Shown here piece by piece: positions 21,685 to 32,333 of a stretch of 64,000 nucleotides of DNA (position 1 is the first letter of the stretch; each line of letters opens with the position of its first letter). Source of the stretch: Trichobilharzia szidati (taxonomy: Eukaryota; Platyhelminthes; Trematoda; Strigeidida; Schistosomatidae); contig OX235271.1 in assembly GCA_944472155.2 (NCBI GenBank), positions 94,687,256 to 94,751,255 of the forward strand, read 5' to 3'. A model generated the notes under the pieces. The model searched no databases, was not told the DNA's origin, and saw only the letters and a program-made list of their open reading frames with translations. The position numbers and the translations under genes are program-made.

Positions 21685-21916
21685 CATGGTCGCGCTATAT
21701 CGTGAATTGGCAGAAGTTGGAATTCAAGAACCATTGGATCGAGTCCCAGTGGCTCAATGGTCTATGAACTCGCCTTGTAAACAGAAGGTCCTGGGTTCGA
21801 ACCCCGGTGGGTGCGTAGTGATGAGGAGTCCCAAACTAGGACGAAACAGCTGTCCAGTACTCCCAGGGTTTCCAGTGGTTCTCTAACTGATGTCAGCTCA
21901 TGATGAAATCCTCCAA
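21685..21916 (+). mobile_element. SINE-A with 10-bp TSD
   Basis: The direct repeat ACAATTATAT lies at 21675-21684 and 21917-21926. This copy lacks the inverted 5' arm. Its head is well kept (A box TGGCTCAATGG, B box GGTTCGAACCC). The hammerhead-like block at 21815-21860 has stem II GUCC/GGAC, GAAAC and self-complementary ACAGCUGU, but the core reads AUGAGGA (C3 to A). Confidence 0.92.
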
Positions 21917-21929
21917 ACAATTATATTGC

Positions 21930-22410
21930 TCATAGAGAATTCACATAAGTTGTCTAAAAGGGCAATAATAACTTCGCAGTTAAGTCAATCAGCTCAGAGA
22001 ACTCCATCAAATCAAAAGTGAAATATATTTTTGATGACTACCACTAAAATGAATAGAGATTTGCATAGAACGTATAAAGACTGGTTTTTGTGCAGTGAAT
22101 TTAGTCACGATTTTTATTTGTTGAAACAATCACTGGACTGGAGACTCCATGAGAGCATCATTAATTACTGATATTCAAGTACACTTGTTTCTAATGTCCT
22201 AAATGGAATCAAACCGTAATCATTCACATAGCATTTTGTTTTGTGAAACCTATGAGTATATTTATCTTCACACATACATTTTCGGGATAAAATTCTGTTT
22301 TTTCTAAGATGGATAATGTCATCATAAATAGTACGACCAGTGATATTATCTTTTTCGTATTCTTTACCTTCCTTGAGCAAATTTGAGCACATCAAACAGC
22401 TATCGCGTTG
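21930..22410. other. Non-coding stretch, nothing firm
   Basis: The minus-strand open frame 22165-22395 has no recognisable motif and no splice context that I can support. Confidence 0.4.
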
Positions 22411-22411
22411 T

Positions 22412-23480
22412 AAATGTTCAGATACCTAATACATCTTATCCAGCAGTTGTACGGCAGTGCTGCATGCCAAGTAATCCACAACGGGAAACTTACGGAACTC
22501 TTCGAAGTGAAGACGGGAGTAAGACAAGGGTGCCTACTATCGTCAATGGTTTTCCTGATTGCAGTAGATTGGATAATGCGACAGACAGCGGGCAATGAGG
22601 AAACAGGCATAAAATGGACTCACACAAAAAACTTGGAGGATCTGGACTTCGCCGATGATATATGTCTGATTTCCCACAAACTGGAAGATATGCAAGTGAA
22701 AAGCAACAAGTTGGAAGAAGAAGCATCAAAGATAGAAAGGAGTTCAGGTGAACATAGAGAAAACAGAGGTGATGAAGATTCCTGGCAACACCACCAACAG
22801 CAACAACAACAGACAACAATCAGCATAAATGGGAGGAACCTGAAAGAAACAACCTCTTTTTACCTACCTGGGAAGCATCGTTTCAACTACAGGCGGACGG
22901 AACTGACGAGGATATCAAAGCAAGGATCGAGAAAGCAAGACAAGCTTTCACTACTCTCAAGTCTGTGTGGAGGTCAACAGCACTCAGCATCGAAAATAAG
23001 ATCCGGATTTTCAACTCCAATGTGAAGTCAGCGCTACTATACGGATCAGAGACTTGCACTGCGCGTCATAAAGAGCATCTCAAACAAACTACAGACCTTC
23101 ATTAACAGTTGTCTTCGCTCAATACTCAAGATCAGATGGCCGGCCAGAAAAGATCAGCAACAGAGATCTCTGGCAATGAGCGAACCAACCAGGAACCGAT
23201 TGTGAAACAAATAGGCAGGAAGAAATGGAGATGGATTGGCCATACTCTGAAGAAACCATCAAGTGACATCACTAGACAAGCCATTGCTCGAGTGGAACCC
23301 GAAAGGGAAGCGGCGAGTTGGTCGTCAGTGCAAGGGTGACTTGGAGGAGGTCAAGTGAAGAGGAGATGAAAGCGTGTGGGCAGACTTTGAGCCAGGTGAA
23401 GACTCTAGCAGAGAACCGAACGCAATGGAGACGCACGGCTGAAGCCCTATGTTCCCCTAGGAATTAAAGGAAATAATAAT
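22412..23480 (+). pseudogene. RTE-type retrotransposon, 5'-truncated copy
   Basis: The open frame 22414-23025 begins in the reverse transcriptase (LIHLIQQLYGSAACQVIHNG). It holds GVRQGCLLSSMVF and LDFADDICLISHKLEDMQ, so the catalytic FADD is intact, but it is frame-shifted after about residue 130 (a Gln-rich stretch and nonsense follow). The thumb and WRWIGHTL block continue in another frame at 23109-23339. The 3' end 'CTGAAGCCCTATGTTCCCC' is followed by 'AATAATAATAA'. It is nearly the same, base for base, as the copy at 41.9-43.0 kb, so both are young but inactive. RTE RTs copy their own RNA at nicked target sites; the endonuclease part is missing here. Confidence 0.92.
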
Positions 23481-23484
23481 AAAC

Positions 23485-23984
23485 TCCAAGGGAAAGCGTA
23501 CAGACAAATCGATTTTGTTGCATCAAATCCTTGATGGTAGAATTGTTTGTTTGGAAATTGGTGCAGGAAGTAGAACATATGAGGACAAATTTTATTCTAC
23601 GCAAACATTCGTTATTGGAGATAATAATTAATGAGTTCACAACTTTATCAGTTATTTAGTTTTATTCATCGAAATATTCTAAAAACACCACAATTAGTAT
23701 TGAAAAGCAAACTGAGTTTCCTGGACGTTTTAAGGACTAGACGGCAAGGCAGAACATTAAAGCCATAGATATTTCTCATGCAAACATGAGATGTTACATG
23801 TCTTCATTGAGGCAGTTTTGTTTCTATCTAGTATAGACGTTCACCAGTGAAATATCTCTTTTCCAGGATCCGTAAATCTGCAAGAATGATACATTATTCA
23901 GTGAACTACAGTTCACACATTTACTGTCTCTAGTTAGAGAAATTATTCCTTGAAAAGATAGATTCTGAGAGAGAAAAAAGCTGT
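23485..23984. other. Non-coding stretch, nothing recognised
   Basis: No motif was seen between the RTE tail and the PLE remnant. Confidence 0.4.
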
Positions 23985-24780
23985 CTTTATTGAAATGTTA
24001 TTCAATAGTGGTCAACTTATGCAATTAACAGCTCAAAAGCTACAGTCAGGTATCAAACGCGCATTCTACACCGCATCCTGTTTTCTCATTTCTCGAATAT
24101 TTCCCTTTTTTGTACTCACGATTAAAGAACAAATGTCTATTGGGTCTAGTTTACATGGTATTCTAAAGTTCACCTGCATTTAGATAGATAGTCTACAGAA
24201 TTCTGTATTGTCGCCAGAAAGGACATGCTCCTAAGTGGTTATAAGGTTACACAAAAAATCTCTACTTATGTCAGTTATAAATACATTAACATGTCACTCA
24301 GTTACCTAATCTCATCTTGCCATATATTCTTATTGACTATAAGTTTTATATTCATTTAAACGATAATAAACTATTATAGCTTGATTTGAATGAAAGCTTA
24401 GCATCATATTTTCACAAAAGCTTTATTTACATCTAATCAAAAAGTCAATATTAATGTCTATTTGTCTACTGTTTCCCGTAATCTTTATCTAGGGATATTA
24501 AAGTTGATGGATTAATCATATAACTCCAATATTATGCGTACAGAAGACAGTAGATTTCAACCTTCAATTACTCTGGGCTACTTTAACTATCATAATATAA
24601 CCGTTTATGTCCTTTACTTTCATACAGTTAATTAGTCATCACACATTTTGATTTTTGTCAGCCATGTTATTTGTAATGAGATTATAAAGAAATTACTAAA
24701 CAATATCATATTTAAATGTATTTGTCGTTTGAATACATTATTTAATTAAAGCTAGTACAAATGTATACAGAAATCCTTTT
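23985..24780 (+). pseudogene. PLE C-terminal remnant (52-kb family)
   Basis: 24001-24180 reads IEMLFNSGQLMQLTAQKLQS and then IKRAFYTASCFL, the PLE linker before the GIY-YIG domain, and matches 52320-52480. The GIY-YIG core itself is broken. 'TTCAACCTTCAATTACTCTG' near 24555 matches the last codons of the 52.8-kb copy, and 24600-24780 matches its 3' region. Large deletions and stops make it dead. Confidence 0.7.
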
Positions 24781-24884
24781 GCTAAAATAACCGTGGGCCT
24801 AGGTTTTATTTGAAGCTTAAGGGAGCAAAGATTAAAACAGTTTTAAGGAGATTAAATTATTATTTCAAGCTCATTTTTTCTCTT

Positions 24885-25120
24885 CTACTATATATGCAAA
24901 ACATCAGCAATGTGGGAGTATGTAATTCCTTATTAATTTGTTTATTAGATATATCACATAGTGAAACAGTATTATTTACTGGATGACAACGTTTCGAACA
25001 CAGTTTATTGTTCATAATCATTTCATCAATTATAACCACACAACTTCGAAACTCTCTTTTTATAGTCTTCTTTATTTGAGTAAAGAAAAAAAACACATTA
25101 GTGCAGAATAACAAGGATTC
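24885..25120 (-). repeat. PLE terminal repeat, minus strand (31/58-kb family)
   Basis: On the minus strand it contains 'GATTATGAACAATAAA', then 'GTTCGAAACGTTGTCATCCA' and 'AATAATACTGTTTCACTATG', matching 31.6 kb and 58.95 kb. The hairpin GAAC..GUUC followed by GAAACGU resembles hammerhead stem II plus the GAAA block, but the preceding core is AUGAUUA, not CUGANGA. Confidence 0.75.
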
Positions 25121-25562
25121 ATTTTATTTTGTTGGTTCTCATCAGCTACATACATCCCATAGTCTTTATTAAATAAAAGTCAGCGTAAAATTTAGCATAC
25201 TTTTGTCGTCAACATGCATATTTTAAGTGTCATGGTGAGGTAAAACATCGGTACGACAAGGTAGCTAAGGTATAAGTAAATATATATATATATATTTATC
25301 TTGTTAGAGAGTATTTTTCTAATTGACATCTTTGTTGTTACGGGGGTAACAAAAAATTAGCAACAGTTACATAGTTAGATAAGAGAAGATCAAAATTTGT
25401 TGTGCTAGAGGTCAGATGAAAACGTTAAAATGTAATACAGTGAGTAGAACTCATAAGGTCAAGAAAAATGATCTCTTATGGAAGTCAAACAGAAGAAACG
25501 AGGTGGGGCGTGGGAAAGATAAGCTAATGAAGTTAGAAGACCAAGAGTTATTAAGGGACGAG

Positions 25563-26425
25563 TCACCAGAGTAACTGGAGTCCAACGACAGATTCATTTT
25601 GAACATATAGGTCAGGTTTCAGCCGTTTTATTGCGATAGCCTCATCAAACTGGAGAAGAAATGAGCTGTTTTGTCTGTTAATTATTTTGAATGATGCCAG
25701 TACGTCTACTCGGTGTCCAGTGTCTATCAGGTGTTTGGTAATGGAGGAGTTTAAACTACTTGGCCTCTTCAGCCGCAAGCTCCTTGGTGCATGTTCTATT
25801 CTTTCAATGTAACTTCTCCCACAAATACATGTGAATTGGTATATACAACTGGAGGTAACATATGAGGGGTAATTGTCGATGTTTGACTGCACCAAAGAGG
25901 AAGATGTTCGGAGCAAAGGGACTAGTTTTGCTACAGGATACATCCTGAACAGGGCTACGCTTGATCATTTATTTATGATTCTCATAGTATCATCACCTTT
26001 GAAGTCAATTTTGGTGAAAAATGGCTTCTTGCTGACCACAGGTTCACCAGGTTACTTAAGTTCATTTTTACCATATATGTCAATGCAACTTTGTAGATAA
26101 CCATTTTCTTTCAAGCAATTCTCAAGCAACATTAGTTCACTAACTTATCAAGTGAACATTTTCTTTTCGCTCTGAAGAAAAGCGTTTTCACCATCGTTCA
26201 TTTTTAACTGACTGGGCAGAGGTTGTTGAAGTTTAAGTAGAGACCGCTCCATTTGTCTCTCGAATGTCCCATCCAATTTTCTCTCCAAGTTTATATCAGC
26301 GTCTTTGTGCTCCTTAGTGAAAGTGATATTCTAATGTACATTGTTGAATAAGCCCAAAAGAGAAGAACCGTGATTCAAATCATTGCATACAATGAATGCG
26401 TCCTCTACGTATCTGAAGTATTGAC
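25563..26425 (-). pseudogene. PLE RT end and GIY-YIG domain, degenerate
   Basis: On the minus strand the sequence starts near 26420 with YFRYVEDAFIV, where YVDD has become YVED. It runs through NLERKLDGTFE and a linker (FFTKIDFKGDDTMRIINK) into the open frame 25943-25563 with CIYQFTCICGRSYIERIEHA and KRPSSLNSSITKHLIDTGHR. The RT catalytic Asp and the G of YIG (now YIE) are both lost, and stops interrupt the RT part, so the copy is dead. The 25125-25560 stretch is probably its 3' non-coding region. The closest relative is the 56-kb PLE. Confidence 0.88.
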
Positions 26426-26429
26426 AAAT

Positions 26430-26940
26430 AAAGCTTCCTTTATCAAATCAACTGCAAATACGTGGAATACGAATGATACAACACCTGCCCCAGACATCTG
26501 GAAAATTCTACTACCTCTACGACGAATAGGAAAGATGAAGTCAGTAACTCATCGAAGAAGATATTGCGAAATGGTCTGGCTATATCGTGAATTGGCAGAA
26601 GTTAGAATTCATGGACCATTGGATCGGGTCCCAGTGGCTTAATCGTCCGCGAGCTTGCCTTGTAACCAGAAGGTCCTTGTTTCGAACCCCGGTGGGTGCG
26701 TACTGATGAAGAGCCACAAACTGGGACGAAACAGCTGTCCAGTACTTCCAGGTTTTCCAGTGGCTCTCTAAGGGATGTCAGCTCATGATGAAATACTCCA
26801 TGCAATCAAATAGGAAAGAATAAAGGAAACTATTAAACGAAAGTTTTTAAGTTGCTTGGTTATAATTGATATGATAATGAACAATAAATTTTGTTCGAAA
26901 CGTCGTCATCCAATAAATAATACAGTTTTCCTGTTTTATA
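26430..26940 (+). repeat. PLE 3' region split by a SINE-A
   Basis: 26440-26535 ('TCAACTGCAAATACGTGGAA' and onward) and 26820-26940 together match 58795-59000 of the PLE at 58.3-59.1 kb. The break is exactly the SINE-A at 26536-26808 with its duplicated target. The minus-strand PLE abuts it on the left, so two PLE insertions meet here. Confidence 0.85.
26536..26808 (+). mobile_element. SINE-A nested in a PLE, 11-bp TSD
   Basis: The perfect direct repeat AATAGGAAAGA flanks it (26525-26535 and 26809-26819). The leader ('CAGTAACTCATCGAAGAAG'), A-box-like TGGCTTAATCG, B box TTTCGAACCCC, hammerhead-like block 26700-26745 (core AUGAAGA, C3 changed; stem II damaged) and the tail are complete. Since it interrupts a PLE tail, it is younger than that PLE. 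Confidence 0.93.
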
Positions 26941-26944
26941 TTTG

Positions 26945-27470
26945 TTTGTAGTATATGTTTAATCACTTATTTTTAGACATACTGTCTTGAGGTGGAAATA
27001 GCACTGCCTTTTTGTTCATAACTTTCGCACACACCAGCACACCCACACTCACACTTCCCTAATTATTTCCAACAAGAGAAGAATCAAGAAAAAAACTGAT
27101 CGCCTTTTGTTCCCTGTTTTGATTTCAACCAAAAATAATTGAAGACCTAAATTGATTCAGCATATAGTGAAGTAATTTAATTTCGTTTAGTAGTGCATAT
27201 TTGAAGCCATCAGATATAATGACGCTTAGACACACCAGAATAAAAGAAAACAGGAGAAAGCCGACAAGAACAAAGAAAACAACTGTAATTTTTTTGTCAT
27301 CTATTTTCTAAGTCGAAAAAATGAAGCGACAGATTAATAGGTAAGTGTTGTGAAATAATTATGTTGACAGTTGAGCTAAAAACGACTAATGATTGTTTTG
27401 AGAAGAAAAAGCGATACTATAAAAAAAAATTGAAACATACAAATGTATGTTTCATTCATCTACTGAATGA
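26945..27470. other. Non-coding stretch, nothing recognised
   Basis: It is AT-rich and no motif was seen. The inverted copy at the window end starts matching at 27474, and I cannot tell whether that homology would extend left of it. Confidence 0.4.
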
Positions 27471-27473
27471 TGG

Positions 27474-29225
27474 GAAGCTGATCATGCCATTTACATCAAA
27501 AATATGCGTGGTTGAATGGAAAGTGAACAGTTTAACAAACAATTTCTAGTATAACACGATGAATCAAAATATAATCCATTGGGAGATTCATCGCTTTGAA
27601 TTTGTCGGTAGTTGTTTCTGCAACTAGTCGACTGATAATTCACAAAATACAACTAAAATGGAATAATTTTTCTCGCTGCTTGCTCAAATATAGGTTAAAT
27701 TATATTCAAGAAAAATGTTTAATTGACAGTATAACTGTTTCCGTTAGTTGGTGGTTCAGTGACAGGATGTTAACCAGCCACACAGAAGTTTCCAGGTTCA
27801 ACTTGCGACCCGCATGGTCCTAAACTTTGTGTAACAGGTGAAAAGCCCAGAAAGGAGAGGGGAGGTTGAGCGTGAGTCTAGCTCTATCACCTTGTAGAAG
27901 ACAACACTATTGCTACTGAAAACTGAGGAGCTCACGTTTGAAGCCCTATGTTCTACTCGGAATGCAAACAGACGAAAAAAAATAATTGTTTCCAAGGTAT
28001 TTAACTTTAACAAACATCCACACCATAAATGTAGCAAATTTCTACGGGTTCGAGAACACTTACCAGCTTGGTTCAGCAGGGGGGAAATTAAGAGCATAAA
28101 AAGCTCGATCCTGTCAAACTTGGTTGATACTGGACATCATATCGATGTCAACATCGCTTTCAGGGTTATATACCGAATTCTGAAGTCGTTATCACGTATA
28201 GTTCGCTTACGTCTCCTACACATAGCTGAAGCTGCTGCAATAAGATCAACTAAACCGGAACTTTGTATCCATAAAGAACACGTTCAGACGCTGTTCCTAC
28301 CGTGGCAAACTGGATTGATGATTCTTCTTCTCACCAAGAGTGCTCCTTCCCCTTAACCCTCTTGGTTTTTTTTCCTTTGCTTATCATTACAAATATTATT
28401 ATTAAAATTATTATTACTACTATCCGTCATAATTTATGCCCTTCATGCAAACATTCTCTCAATACTATCGAATTTTTTATTTATACTATCTGGACTTATT
28501 ATTAGTGATATTATCTCTTTTCTCAATATATGCTTCCACCTGTTTCATTTCACATATTCATTATTTCATTATGAACCTCTCACTGCAGTCTTACTATCTC
28601 CTGTTTAACACAGACCACTCACCTGACACCTTTTATAACCTTGAACTGATTTGTCAATTTCCCTACCCCACACTCTACAAATCTATTATGATTAATCACC
28701 ACCATTGTCTCCCATTTTACAATATTTTGTAATCAATTTCAGCCTAGCACGTTTGTTACACAAATACGACAATTTATTTTGACACCCCATAACTAATCTG
28801 TTATTCTACGTTAAAAATGTATCCGCCGCATAACTGGCCTTTATTGTAACGACAATAAATATTATATTTCATAACTGTAAGAACCTGAAGAGAAATTATT
28901 GAAAAGGATATTCTTCGTTCAGATTGACTTTTAATTCATAATATGGGAATATTCCATACTATCAAATAATTTTAGTGCCAAGTCAAATAATATCATGAAT
29001 AAATTGTTTGAAATAATCCCAGAGTGTTCATAAGTAATCAAAACAAGATTTTTTCTTTTGAGTGCTTATCTATGTAATCCACAGCTTCTTCAGTAGAAAA
29101 CTGTTCGGATTTTATGAACAAGAGTTAATCCTGTTTTGATTTTCTAAACACGCTGGGATTAAGTAATTTAATTTTCCTCTCCATTTTTGATAGGAAACAT
29201 TCCACTCTTCTATTTCTTCTTCTTC
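27474..29225 (+). mobile_element. PLE C-terminal element with SINE-C, copy 1
   Basis: 27474-27745 is unassigned sequence, 27745-27965 a SINE-C, and 27970-28310 encodes the end of a PLE GIY-YIG region. That coding is FLRVREHLPAWFSRGEIKSI followed by IKSSILSNLVDTGHHIDV, with RLRLLHIAEAAAIRSTKPEL further on and the end TLFLPW. The Cys-rich GIY-YIG start is replaced by the SINE tail. A 3' region with a hammerhead candidate at 28881-28920 follows, ending near a CTT run. The whole block recurs in reverse at 62279-64000. Confidence 0.85.
28881..28920 (+). ncRNA. Hammerhead-like motif in PLE terminal repeat
   Basis: Stem I GAAC/GUUC, core CUGAAGA with C3 correct, and GAAA are visible. A self-complementary stem III (AAGGAU/AUUCUU) ends in the UUC triplet. 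Stem II (GAAAUUAUU) is very weak. The inverted copy near 62.6 kb keeps the same stems but has an insertion in the core. Confidence 0.5.
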
Positions 29226-29229
29226 TTCT

Positions 29230-30330
29230 TCAAGCTGAATAAACACGCAGCGCACACATACTACTTACAAAAAGAATTCACATAAATTAAACACTTTTTG
29301 TTGTAAATTTTCGAATTCAATTTTCGCGCATATATATTTCTTAGAGTGTATCAGCTACGTATATCTTTTCACTGACATCATTAATACATGCTTATACTGC
29401 TATAAAGAAGTTTATTACTGCGTCAACCACATTTTGCTTTGAAAGGGCTTTTCTCTATTATCGTCACACATTTTTCCAATTGACTATGGCTGTTGTTTGA
29501 TTTATTTATTCATTTTCACATTTGTGGGCATTAAGTGTTGACATTTTCTCTTTTGGCGCGTTTCACTTGTAGAAATAACTATTTTTGGATTTAAATTCGT
29601 CATAGGGTTACTAAAATTAGTTAACTGTAGGTATTAACGTATATTTACGATATAACATTGAAACAGTAGTAATTAAAACGAAAGTAGTTTAGTCTGGATT
29701 CAGGAAATCAATCCATGTGTCCTCCTGTTTAACTTATCAAACTTCCGCGAGTTACCCAAATACCTCAACAATGCCGCCCAAGAACTGTACAATCCAAAAT
29801 CATCTATGCCACAAGTAATTGCCAAACACCACAGTAAATACTTGAGAATCAATAAGAATATTTCCACAGATACTTGAAAGTCAAGCAGTCACTCTGCGGC
29901 GTTGCCTTGATTTTGTTCAAACAAAATCTTAGTAATAAAACAACACGTCGTAGTCGACAGTCCGTCATCACATGAAAGCGAAGTGAAACACTGAGAGAAT
30001 AGGAATCATCGAAAAGCAACGGCAAATAATGAGGATTAAGTGAAAATAAGATATACAAATGATAGAATGATGATGATATACGGATCATGGGAAAAGAATA
30101 ATAATTGCAAAGTTAGTTGAAATATTCAAATAAGTGCCAATATGTTGTACATCGATTATTCGGCAGGAATTTTCAAATAACTAATTGTGCTTCAGGTAAT
30201 AACTAAATTTCCTAATTCGACATTCAAATGGTAATCATCTGAAATTGAGTTATTCACTTGTTTTTCAATTTTTTTTCATTTGGAGGGGATTTTTAATACA
30301 CATTCTCATTTATGTATTTTTTTATTTTTT
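29230..30330. other. Non-coding stretch, nothing recognised
   Basis: No PLE, LINE or SINE motif was identified. The minus-strand frame 29849-30088 has no recognisable family. Confidence 0.45.
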
Positions 30331-30334
30331 GATT

Positions 30335-30512
30335 ACAGCTTGATTCCACACCGTATTTTTGGTACAAGTATGGAATTTTCAGCATGTGATATCGGTAGCC
30401 TAAATTTTGCAGGCCAACCATTGATATCAGGTGTGCGTCGGTAGGGGATCGAACCCCAGACCATGTGCTTGGTCGGCGAGAGTCCTAACCACTGTGCCGC
30501 CGACGATGAAAG
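30335..30512 (-). mobile_element. Chimeric SINE: SINE-B head, CR1-like LINE tail
   Basis: On the minus strand the head has 'GGCGGCACAGTGGTTAGGAC' and B box GGTTCGATCCC, as in SINE-B. The 3' part, however, reads 'GCTGAAAATTCCATACTTG' and 'CCAAAAATACGGTG', then an A-rich end. That is the 3' end of the CR1-like LINE at 54.80-54.86 kb. Tail sharing implies mobilisation by that LINE. Confidence 0.8.
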
Positions 30513-30544
30513 AAACAAAAGTAGGGTGTGTAGAATGAGATGGC

Positions 30545-31210
30545 ATAACTTTTCAGTCGGCTTCTCGTCATCTGTGTGCGGTCTATATCTCAAGAGAACA
30601 AATGCTTAACAGACATCTCACGGATATGAGTCATGAGGTGGTCACTGTGGAACCCTTTAAAATTATTAATAGGCAGTAAAGTTCAATTGTGGTGATGTTT
30701 ACTGAAGCGACTGCTACCAAACACCTGGAAATAGACTTATGTGTTGAGAAAGAAGTAGTTATCAGTTTTTCATTGCCCAGCTGATTTGACGTCTTTTGTT
30801 TGATTTGACCTCTTCTATTTGGCTATAATGTAATTTTGCCTGTCTTTCGTTTCCGTGGTTTGAGTTGAACTCACCCAATTGCTACGCAGCTTATTTGATA
30901 CACATCATCTCACCCATCTATCGTCATTATTACCTAACTCCTTTTCTATTGTATCCAAGCGTTTGTTATTTTTAAAATTTGGACCTTCTATGTACATGCT
31001 ATAGGTGTAATTTCTGAGTACTGTTTTTAATTGAGGAGTCTCCTGTCAATTGCTATTATGTAACATTTGAAAGTATGTTAAAAATGTTTTCTACGTAAAC
31101 GTAATAATTCCTTCAGTCTCTATGCAGCCGATGAAAAGTCAGAAATAAATTATGGCACTACCTTATTCAGGACGAACCGCTGTTCTTCCCTTATTCGAAT
31201 TGAATTTTAA
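30545..31210 (+). mobile_element. PLE remnant with inverted 5' piece (56-kb family)
   Basis: 30555-30585 holds an inverted terminal-repeat piece (minus-strand GATGACGAGAAGCCGACTG). 30595-30775 aligns by eye with PLE codons at 56330-56525 but is full of changes. 30775-31210 is the 3' region with the decayed block 'CAGCCGATGAAAAGTCAGAA', where the 56-kb element has the core CUGACGA. The SINE just to the left abuts it. Confidence 0.7.
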
Positions 31211-31558
31211 TTACAAATGAGAATAAATACAGCATATGGGATGAATTGTTATTTTGAGACCAAAACACACTTCACAAGTGCTATGGCAACCTACCTTCAT
31301 TAAAAGATTTACATTTCATCTAATTTGTCACCAACAGCGTAATAGTCAGCCATCAAGCAATTACCATCAGTAATTCTAGAAGACTCACTCCTGTTTAGAC
31401 AGTTCGTTTTCAGATTTATTCACTAATCAACTAAATACCACCGTTAGCCGTCGTATTATAGACAACCCTGTTTAATTTAGGCTTTAGATGCATTCATTAT
31501 GTGCTGATAATCTTAACAAATTGGAGACTCAAATTCGAAGATAAGAACTTTGTTGGTA

Positions 31559-31754
31559 ATTCCATATTAGTTTGTTTATTAGATATATCACACACTCAAG
31601 TGTCAAAGTCGTGTGATTACAATTGATGTGATTATGAACAATAAATTTTGTTCGAAACGTCATCCAGTAAATAATACTGTTTCACTGTGTGATATATCTA
31701 ATAAACAAACTAATATGGAATTACTTACTGCCACAGTGCCTAAGTGTTACACAC
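31559..31754 (+). mobile_element. Mini-PLE (terminal repeats only) with 18-bp TSD
   Basis: The perfect direct repeat ATAAGAACTTTGTTGGTA lies at 31541-31558 and 31755-31772. The 196-bp insert begins with an inverted piece (31559-31594) of its own 3' part (matching 31690-31724), followed by the terminal repeat with GAAC..GUUC and GAAACGUC. Ends agree with those of the longer PLE at 58284-59074. There is no coding sequence, so it is a non-autonomous derivative. Confidence 0.9.
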
Positions 31755-31958
31755 ATAAGAACTTTGTTGGTATTTTGTTTTATTCGTCATTTTATTGTTT
31801 TTACTTCTTGTGAAATACAACATCGAAGACGGTTTACTAAAGCATAACAATTTAGCCAATACTGATGGCTATTTGGACTCTCCAGACTTGAGTTTCCATC
31901 TACCAAACTTGTGTTCAGAATATGAGAATTGACTCTGGTGCACCTTTTACAAATTAAT

Positions 31959-32192
31959 TTTTTTAATTTCCTTCACGTTTCCAGTGGAACAAAGGGCTTC
32001 AAGCTAGTGGCTTGAAGTTTCTGTAGCAGTGTTTATTTTACAGGATGGGGTTGCTAGCCTCATGCCCAACCTTTCCACTTCACCAGCATTACTTCTGGCT
32101 TAGCGAGGTAAAGGAGTGCGTCGGCTGGGGATCGAACCTCGGACCATGTGCATGGTCGTCGAGCGTCCTAACCACTATGCCACTGACGCACC
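31959..32192 (-). mobile_element. SINE-B with 12-bp TSD
   Basis: The perfect repeat TTACAAATTAAT is at 31947-31958 and 32193-32204. On the minus strand: A-box-like TGGCATAGTGG, B box GGTTCGATCCC, body 'CTCGCTAAGCCAGAAGTAAT', tail 'CTTGAAGCCCTTTGTTCC' and an A/T-rich end. Confidence 0.92.
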
Positions 32193-32333
32193 TTACAAAT
32201 TAATAGATACTCAATAATTCATAAGCCTAGTTTTGAAGGATATTCACATGAAGTTTCTCCGTTTCAGTTTTAGATTAAAAGACTACTTACTAAGACACGT
32301 AATTGTGAAAATCAGTTAGCTATCTTAAATTTG

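Noticed and set aside
21740..21812. Possible true tRNA gene (good A and B boxes)
   Set aside because: The head is one of many SINE-A heads; no complete cloverleaf with acceptor stem and anticodon arm could be drawn, and a SINE body follows directly.
28302..28732. Open frames after the PLE C-terminus
   Set aside because: They are AT-rich readings of the element's 3' non-coding region; the inverted copy at 62.9-63.2 kb does not keep a matching frame.
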